IMG/VR virus record: IMGVR_UViG_3300020433_000003
Location: 1-64,000 of that record
DNA: 64,000 nucleotides
Source of the DNA: a virus
Direction: 5' to 3' (one strand)
Shown here: piece after piece, positions 21,401 through 30,400 of the stretch
Numbering within the stretch: the stretch's first letter is position 1
How the letters are laid out: each line of letters starts with the position of its first letter
The notes under the pieces: model-generated
What the model was told of the DNA's origin: nothing
Database searches by the model: none
The model's input: only the letters and a program-made list of their open reading frames with translations
Made by a program: the position numbers and the translations under genes

Positions 21401-24400
21401 CTGTTGGTAGTACATCTGGATCATGGTCTACTTTTGAAGAAGGTGATAAATTCCAAGGACCAGGTGGAACTGCTACTGGTGAAATTGTAAGAATTGACTT
21501 TGAAGCGAACCCTGTAAGATTATACTACTTAAAGTCTAGTGAAGCAGAGATTCAAGATGGAGAAACAATACAGAGATACTTCCCTGATGCACAAGGAAAT
21601 AGATTACTAGATTCTCTTACAGAAGTAGTTTCTGGTGATAATGTATTAGGAGATATTGTTGATACTCTTATCATTAACAAAGGATCTACATTCAACGGTA
21701 TTATATTTGAAAGACTTATATCTCTAACTAACCAGAACGTAATTCTTGACAATATTGCTGAGACTACAATTACACCTACTACATTAGATGACCCTGATAA
21801 TCGTATTAATGCTGACTTCCTAGACTTTGAAGAAGTAAGATCTACTGAGATTGAATATGAAAATCTAACTGGTGGTACAATCGCAGCAAATGATTTACTT
21901 CGTTCTATTACATTTGAGTATGGCAACCAAGTAACTAACGCTAAGAATAGATGGCAAGATGGTGGTCGTATGATCGCCCTAAACAAGGACGAGATCGTTG
22001 ACTTTGCTAATGCACAGATAGCAGTTGAGCACCCAGGATTCTACTATCCAGGTGATAACATGACTGATGCTTGGAGTAGATATGCTGACGCTTATCGTCT
22101 AATCATCAGAAATATAGATTACATTGCTAACAAAGCATATGCGTTGATGGTTGCACAATATCCATCATTAACAATTCCATCTGGACCTAAGTGTATTAGA
22201 GATACCAAGTATATGATCGAAGCATTGGCATTCGACGTTTATAGTGGTGGTACGAAATACACACGCAAATTGTTACAAAAGTATTTCTCAACTGATGGTA
22301 CGACATTTTTATATGTAAATAATGAGGCAGAGGCAACTAACTATGCATTTGGTCAAGCAGTTAGTTTGATGAAACAGGCATTGAGCAATATGCTCACTGG
22401 TTCTGAAACTGTTGATGGTGTGACCTACGTTAAGTATAATGAAAGAACTGCTGGCGGTTCCAGCGGAACTGGGATTACTGCTGACCCTTCACCAGGTAAT
22501 CCTTATGGAACTGCTGGCACAAATACTGTAAACTACGGTGCTACTAATTGTTCAGATGTTCAGTCAGCTTTACAAACTTTATATGACAACGTTTCTGTTG
22601 TACTTACTTCTGGTTCTCTCGCTGATTTACTTGACGAGGTAACTATCACACAGTACACTGCACATGAAATTAAGTGCAGAAGAGACATAGGATATCTTGT
22701 AGATGCATTATCAGCAGATATCACAAGTGATGGTAACTTCCAAACTGTCAAGTTTATCAAGACATACTTTGATAATCTTGGTGTTCCTATTACTAACGGA
22801 TTTGTAGGAGAGGTAAAAGAATATCTATCTGCATTTAAGCATGTAGCAGAATTATGTAAGAAAGCAATCAATAATTTATTATATGTACAGGTCAACACAA
22901 GAACACCTGAGACAGGTTATATGTTGAAAGATCCAACAACATATCAAGGTCCTTATCTTGGTGCTGCTGGAACTACACTAACACAATTTACACCAACTGC
23001 TGTCACATATACTCCTGCTAATGGTCAATTAGTAATGACTATTGGTAGTCATAGTTTGACAACATCAGATACTGTTAAGATCAGACCTTACAGTTTGAAC
23101 TTTACATGTACTATGGACGGTGGAGCAACATTCCATCCATATCCTAGAACAGGTGATCCAGCATTTAACGCTGATCTAAATATATCTGCTACAACACCTA
23201 CATCCATTACTGTTGATGTTGGTGCATCACCTCTTGTACAATATACACCTACTGGTGCAACATACGACCCAGCAACAGGTGTGATGGTATTGACTATTGG
23301 ATCTCATTCACTTGATATAGGTGATCCAGTTACGATTGCAAATAATTCAATCACATTTACTTGTACACAAGACGACAACGCTACCAACCATACATATCCA
23401 AGAACAACTGACCCTGCATCTGGTGCGTCTTTACCAGTTGTTGCTAAGGATACAAATACTATATCTGTAAACGTTGGTGCTTCTGCTCAGACTGATCAAT
23501 ATGCACATACATTTGTTTCTGCCTCTTCTAACGCTGTTAGCAGTGGTGGTGGTTTCACTCATACATTTATTTCTGCTGAACCTAATGCTGTATACAATGG
23601 GGGCGGAACCGAAGCAGCATATTATGATCCTAATTATTACAGTGGAGTTAACGAAGGTCTTGGTAATTGTGCAGACGTTCAAGCAGGCATTCATACATTA
23701 ATAACACACGTTACTACTGCAATAGGTGCAGGATCACTTAGTGCTGTTCCTACTGGTGCTGCTCTAAATGATGGTGGATATGTAGAGAATGAAAACCTCA
23801 GAGTATTTAAGATTGCATATAAAGATCTAGAAGGTAATGGATTCTTCCTTCCTGGTGAAACAATCAGAGGTGCAACTTCTAATGCTAACTTTGTATGTAA
23901 GGGAACAAATGCTGGATTGAAGTGGTTGTTCACTAACGCTGTTACTGGAACATTCCAAGATAGAGAGTATGTTTCTAACTCTAAATTAACTGTTAATGGT
24001 TCTGCTGTTCTAACAAAACTACAAAAGAAAGCAGGAACACAATCAATAAGATTCGACGCTGGTTCTTACTTAGCACATACATTATCTGATCGTCAGAAGT
24101 TTGGTACTAATGACTTCACGATTGAAATGTGGATACGTCCTAATGCAGTGACTGGTACACAGTTCTTATACGACACAAGAACTACAAGTGCAACATTGGT
24201 AGGATCTCCTGTATTATATCTTGATGGAACACAAATCAAATACTGGTACAATAGCACAGATCAAATTGCTGGTGCACATAACTTAACTGCTAATGTTTGG
24301 AGTCATATTGCTCTTACCAGAACAACAGGTATTACTAAGTTATTTGTAAATGGTACACAAGTTGGTGGTGATTACAATGATACTAATGACTACCTAGAAA

Positions 24401-27400
24401 GACCATTTACTATTGCTGCTGATTGGCAGGGTGCTAATGGATTTGTTGGACATATGGATAACTTCCTACTCCATACAGAATCTAAGTACTCAAATACATT
24501 TACCCCAGGATTTACATATCCAACAGATACTTCCAAGGTAACATTTGGATTAGACTGTGAGTCACCAATAATTATCAGTACAGAAGACTGCTTCGGTATA
24601 TACACAGGTCAGACAAACTCTACTGCTACAAGTAAGAAAGTTAATTATGATACTAAGGAAGTTATCATTGAAGATATTGACCTAGGTAGAGACGCATATA
24701 GAGAAGCAGCAGATATATTAGAACTTAACTTAGACTGGATGGCAGAAACTGCTGTTGGTTTAATGGCAGCAAAATATCCTGATTTTATAATTCCAGGTGA
24801 CAGTAGCACTAGCACAACTGGTACTGCCAAGTGTATTAGAGATACTAAGGAATATATCGCAAAAGCAATCATTGCTGACCTTAGATATGGTGGTAATTAT
24901 AACAGTACAATATCTGGTAGAGGATATCTAACCAAGGCGGGTGGTTTAGATTACGTTGGTAATGAACTTCTACAATCTGTATATGCTTGGAATGAACTTG
25001 CTAATGTAATGAACTATATCATTACAACTACAAGTAGTGATCTTGTAAATTATCCTGCTGCTGGAACTAAGTATACAGAGGTTCTAAGAGTTCCTAATAA
25101 CTTCTCTTCTCCTGCATCTCAGGCAATACAAGATGAGATAACAAGTTTAGCAGATCAAATAATTAATATTCTTGCTCCTACTGGCGATAGGTTTAGGGAC
25201 GCTGGTGATGCATTATGGAAGAATAGAGATTACATTGCAGAAGAAGTTGCTCTTAAAATACAAGATGACTATAAAGCAAATATCAATGGCACAGATTATG
25301 ACTTCTTAGTAATGCCTGGATATGGTCAACCATATTGTGAAAGAGATATTAAGGTTTACATTCTTCCTGCTGTTGTTACTGATTTACTAACAGGTGGTAA
25401 CTCTGCTACACAATATGCTATTGATCAATACATCAATCCTTCTAGTCAGATTATTCATGTAGAAGATCAATTAAGTGCTATGTTGGATGCATTTGAACAT
25501 ACTAAGAAATTAGCACATCATGCAATCAACCAAACACTATTAACATTTGGTACAACTGCATCTAGTCTTGGAATCTCAGCTGAATATGTAGATGATTACT
25601 ATGTTGCTCAGTACACACAGATAGAAGCATACAGAGATACAACAGTCACAATAGACACACAAGCACCTGATCAAAGTAGAACTTCTCCAAGTCATAATAT
25701 CTGGATGGATACTGCTGATCTACTTGAAGCAAACAAACATGTTATTGCTTGGGAAGCAGTTCATACAATGAACGATATGTCTTACTTCCTAGACTTCAAA
25801 GTTCCTGGTGGTAGGATGAATTGTGCTGATGACTTGGTAGATGTCATAGAAGCAATGGTTCATGATATTAGACTTGGTGGTAACTCTAAGACTTGGGATG
25901 CTGCTGCACTATATCTTGATCCAGAAGATAGTAGTCTTATCCATGTAGAGGGTGAAGATAAAGCATCTAAGTGGGCAATGACATGGGCGATGGAAATGGC
26001 AATCCTTACCATGAGAAATGGATTTGGTAGAGAGAACCTTTACATCTATGATCCAGAAGATAACTCTGGTGCAACAGAAGGTGGAGAGGCAACTGGTGGT
26101 GGCGGTGCTTCTGAATCATTTAATGAAGTTGAGACAAGTACATATGAACAGAATGCTGTAATTGATAGATTTATTGATGCTGCAAATATAATTGAAAGAA
26201 ATATTAGATTCATTGCAGAGCAAGCAGTACATGAAATGCTTGTACAATATCCAACACTACACAACACTGATTGGGTAAGTGGCGTGGGTCCATTCACCCC
26301 AGCAGCAGGAAGCATGACATATGATGCTGCTACTGGTGTTATAACATATGACCATGGTTCTGCTCATGGACTAACAACAGGGCGTAAGATCTATGTACGC
26401 CAAGAGTCATTAGTATTCACATGTACTAAGGATAATAATAATTCTGAGCATGCATATCCTAGAACAACCGATCCTTGGTATAACAAAGGTATTGCGATCA
26501 CATCAACAGGTACAAATACATTTACATTTAATGTTGGTGCTGCTGGTGCAAACGATCAATACGCACATACATTTGTAAGAGCAGAACATGAAGCAATCAC
26601 TGTTGCTGGTAAGCATGACTGTGTACAAGACGTTACTGATGTTCTTGATGCAATGCAGTGGAACTTACGCCATGGTGGTAACAACAAAGTATTCCATGCT
26701 GCTGAAATGTACACAGATGGAACTGCACTTGCACACGTCTCTGGTTACGTTACAGAAGTAACTTGGGTAATGAATAAAGCAAGAGATCTTGCTATACAAG
26801 TAATGAGACAAGAGACTGTTAATACTACTGGTTCTACACATGGATTCTCACAGAAATTATTCACTGATTTAGACTTCTTCCCATACAATCAATCAAACTA
26901 TACTATTACTGCTGATGGTAGTTCACCTCTTTGTGCTGACGTAGCATCTGCCCTAACAACATTTACATCTATCGTTACTGATACACTTGCTAATCCTGTA
27001 CAGATAACTGATGGTACAATTCAGAAATCACTACCAAACATTTGGCCAATCAAGTATGCCAATGACATGGCAAATCGTGACACAACAATCACATTTGATG
27101 AAAATGGTGGTACATCTGGTTGGAACAATACTTGTGCACAGGCAGCATCTGGTATTGAGACATTGTTCAATCTTGTAATGGATACAATAGAGAAGGCAGC
27201 ATCTTCAAGTCCTGCTCCTAGTCATCTAACAACTGTTACTAGAACAACTCCATACAATAGTAATACAAACTATCAGTTATATACATGTTATAACGTTGTA
27301 TCTGCATCTGATACATTATTTGATCTAATGATTGATACACTTGGTGGTGGTAATTCTCCACACACAGGTGGTAACTATTCTGAACGTTTCATTGCAAGAT

Positions 27401-30400
27401 ACCTAACATTTAATAAAGGAGCAATCTCTCGTAAGGCATTTGCTGAGACACAATCACAATATCCTACAACTAACGCTGAAATAGGATTTGCAGAAACTAT
27501 AATGGATGCTATTATCTACGACTTGAACACTCGTGGTAATGCTGGAATGATGAAGTATGTAAATACATGGTTTGATGGTGAAGGTAACTTTATTGCATTC
27601 CCAACTGTTGTTAGACAACACTTAGTATTCTATCTCTTGCGTATTGCAGAGGCAGCAAAACGTATATCCTATGACCAGAATAATACAGCAGAATGGGGAG
27701 CACAAAATACTTATGATGCATACTTTGATACTACTCTTTCTGCTGCTATACTCAATCGTATTGAATATCAGAAGGAATCTACTGAGTTCTTCATGGACGC
27801 ATCAATCAACGTTGCTGAGTTTGCGTTAACCAGAGGTACACCTCCAACAAATAATACTATTACATGGATCAATAATACACATGCAACCAATGATCGCAAC
27901 TTATATGATGAAGGTAATGACTGGAACACTGACCCTGATCTTGTTCTTAATACACCAACAGTCGAGGTTGGATTCGAGAGAAGAGAACATAGAGTTAAGA
28001 TTACTCGTCCTAATTTCTATTCTCGTGGTGATGTATTAACTTACGTTCCTGCATCAGCAGATATTGAGCAAGGATTACAAGGACAGAATTGGTTCTATGT
28101 TCTTAATGCAACTCCTACATATTTCGAGATTGCAAGAGAGATTAGACACGATGCAAGATACTCACGTTTCCGTGTAGACACTCTTACAACTGGTCAACAA
28201 CAGTTTGCTGTTGATGTAAGATCTGGTATCGAAAGAGCAACTACAACATTTGGTGTCAGAGATATTGACACACCTATAAGTGGTGGATTTAATATTGCTG
28301 ATGTTGTTACTGGTATCACATCTGATTCTCGTGCTGACGTTATAAGAACTAGAAACAACGAAGCAAAAGTTATTAAGTTGTACAGCAAGTTCTTTATCGA
28401 CGCTGCATCTGGTAGATTTACAAATGGAGAAACTATACAGGTTCAAGGTTCTGCGTCTAACAACGGTCAAATTGTTCAGACATCTGTATTGACAGGTGAT
28501 AATAGTAACGAAGGTTATATTTACGTTGAAAATATTACTGGTGCATTCAGTAACGATGATGTATTAGAAGGTGTAGACAGTGGTGTTACTGCTAGTGTAA
28601 ATGGCACAGGTAAGACTCGTATGTTGGTCAACCTAGACAGAGGAGCATTTGCTGTTAACGAAATGATATTCAACAAAGCAAACTCCGCTGAGGCAGATAT
28701 CGTTCTTTATGAAAACTCTGCTGGTGCTCTTACAAGTAACACAGGTGGTAGAATCAGTATTGATATTGAATCACTAGATCAAGACTTTGTTGATGGTGAT
28801 ATCATCTATGGTTCTGTAACAGATAGGATTCTTGATATTGCAGATATTAGAGTATCAGGATTAGATCAAATTGAACTTAATCAGTTTGTACATGGTACTA
28901 AGACTGTTCAGTATCAGGTTGCTAGTGTTACAAGAGACCAAGGATTTACAGGTGATTTTGCCCCAGGAGATTTAGTATATCTCTTACAAGGAACTATTCC
29001 AAAAGAACCAGGTTGGACTGCTGTTGTAACCGAATATAACTACGATCCTGATAATAGTATTCATAACATATATCTTGCTAACTTTACACCATATGGTCAG
29101 GCACCAGATGGTTCAACAGTTGATGATCCAAACCTAGCAGTCAATGGTGCTATCGGTAAATTTGAGAACCTTAATAACTTCCCAATTATATTTGCTAACC
29201 TAAGCAGTAATACAATTACTAACTACACATCTTATGGACGTGTTGCTGGTAAGGCAATCTCTGGTACAACTGGTAGATTATGGTTAGAAGATGTAAGTGG
29301 TGACTTCCCAAGTAATTTAAGTATTATATCTGACTATGGTTGGACTGCTGGTGTTACACAAAGTAAAGGATTACTCGGACGCTGTGATAGATATTTCAGA
29401 GGATTTGATGGGGTTGCAACAACATTTAAGTTGACCGTCAACAATGGCGAAAGATACTTCCCCGACCCTGCTGGTCATATCCTCACATTTATTAATGGTG
29501 TTCTACAACCCCCAGGTGCAAACTTTGCATACACTGCCTTCTCAGACCAGATCCAATTTACAGAACCTCCAACTATCGGATCTGAGTTTATCGGATACTA
29601 TGTCGGTAAGTTACGCCAGTTGGACGACATTAGTTTTGAATTTGATTCACTTCGTTCGTCCTTCAACCTCAAATACCTTGGAGGATTCTACTCACTAACA
29701 TTAACAGAAGGTGTTTCATCTAACACTATTCTTCCAGAGAACAATATCATCTGTTCATTGAACGGTGTTATACAGGAACCTGGAATAGGTTACGAACTTG
29801 TTGGTTCGAGAATAATCTTTGCTGAAACTCCTCGTGCAGGATCTACATTCGTAGCATTCTCATATATTGGTTCTGATGCTGACGTTATCGCTGCAACTGT
29901 CGTACCTCCTATCGAAGCAGGAGACGTATTAGAGATTGACGGAGAAGGTTCTCCTCGTGAAGTTGCGTTGATTGAATCTTCAAACTCCTTAATTACTTTT
30001 GAGTACACAGGAACTGTTAAGGGTCGTGACGCTGCTGCGTTATCAACAATCAAATCTGGTGAAATAACAAAAGCAATAATTACAACTCCTGGTGATGGTT
30101 ATTCATCACGTCCACAAGTTGATGTTATATCATCTACTGGATTTGATGGTCGTGTTCGTGCGTTGATGGGTATATCAAGTATTGTTGTTAAGAACGCTGG
30201 TATTGGTTATGCATTACCTGATGTTGTTGTAGAGACAACTGTTGAGGATGATTTCGTTGCACCTACTGGTGGTGGTGTTAACGGTGGATTTGATACATAC
30301 CTCGGACAAGGTACAGATGCAGATGGTAATCCAATCGTTATCGTTGCTGGTTATATTGTTATCAACGCTCAACCAACAAACGTAACTGTTAACCAAGGTC

